Assembly (NCBI GenBank): GCA_035541895.1
Contig: DATKMK010000105.1
Coordinates: 1 to 33,956 of the forward strand
DNA: 33,956 nucleotides
DNA from: DATKMK01 sp035541895
GTDB taxonomy: Bacteria; Desulfobacterota; Binatia; HRBIN30; JACQVA1
Direction: 5' to 3'
Shown: positions 33,836 through 33,956 of the stretch, piece by piece
How positions within the stretch are numbered: position 1 is the first letter of the stretch
Layout: each line of letters starts with the position of its first letter
The notes under the pieces: generated by a model
Seen by the model: the letters and a program-made list of their open reading frames with translations, nothing else
Told to the model about the DNA's origin: nothing
The model's database searches: none
Made by a program: the position numbers and the translations under genes

Positions 33836-33956
33836 CTAGTTCAAAAGTTCGTCCACGCTCGCCGCGATCGGAGAGTGCTGCAACGCCGATTGCACCTCGG
33901 CGGGCAATTGCTGTGAGACCGACGCGATCGCGGCCTGCGCTTCTTTCCATACGCGC
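33836..33956 (-). CDS. C-terminal end of an unidentified protein (partial)
   Basis: A minus-strand frame enters from the right edge and ends at the TAG at 33836-33838, giving the last 39 residues: an amphipathic helical tail with KEAQAAIASVSQQLPAEVQ and ending VDELLN. The codon use is like neighbouring genes. It is convergent with the lipoprotein gene, with 18 bases between the stops and no visible terminator. The family cannot be identified from this fragment. Confidence 0.55.
   Translation of the reverse strand, partial: RVWKEAQAAIASVSQQLPAEVQSALQHSPIAASVDELLN

Overview
This window is a GC-rich bacterial chromosome segment with tightly packed housekeeping genes. It looks like the neighbourhood of the replication origin of a Gram-negative, diderm organism: there are lipobox lipoproteins, SppA, type IV pilus retraction machinery, and a GyrB that carries the long insertion seen in Gram-negative GyrB. 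Gene content and style (split ATP synthase operon, DUF1329 and SCP2 proteins, Thr/Pro-linker lipoproteins, a UGSC selenoprotein) would fit an uncultivated lineage near the old Deltaproteobacteria, for example Candidatus Binatia. That placement is inference only. No interval longer than 300 bases lacks a gene.

Left part (1-8389): after the tail of an unknown plus-strand gene, the minus strand carries dnaA, dnaN, gyrB and gyrA in transcription order, with no recF. Two inverted copies of a palindromic repeat sit between gyrB and gyrA. DnaA-box-like sites lie on both sides of dnaA. From the dnaA/hemL gap, genes run outward in both directions for several kilobases, which fits an origin in that gap.

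Middle (8390-18400): hemL is followed by the membrane half of an ATP synthase operon (two small AtpI/AtpZ-type proteins, atpB, atpE), a large unassigned membrane protein on the other strand, and threonine ammonia-lyase. Next comes the most notable locus: a two-gene unit in which the first gene is read through an in-frame TGA at a U-G-S-C motif (UGSC-family selenoprotein), with a strong SECIS-like hairpin 11 nt after the TGA. The second gene is a Cys-containing conserved protein. A duplicated-domain lipoprotein and an SCP2-domain protein follow.

Right part (18471-33956): a DMT transporter precedes a run of plus-strand genes, pgpA, cinA, thpR, recA, pilT, alaS, phoH, a zinc-ribbon/TPR remnant and ybeY, several of them overlapping or coupled. 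After this come sppA (minus strand, overlapping the ybeY 3' end), a DUF1329 protein, a 60-residue Lys/Arg/Glu-rich protein, a DoxX protein, asparaginyl-tRNA synthetase, and a lipoprotein whose likely start codon and ribosome binding site lie inside a third copy of the palindromic repeat. The window ends in the C-terminal part of another minus-strand gene. No tRNA, rRNA, CRISPR array, insertion sequence or prophage was seen.
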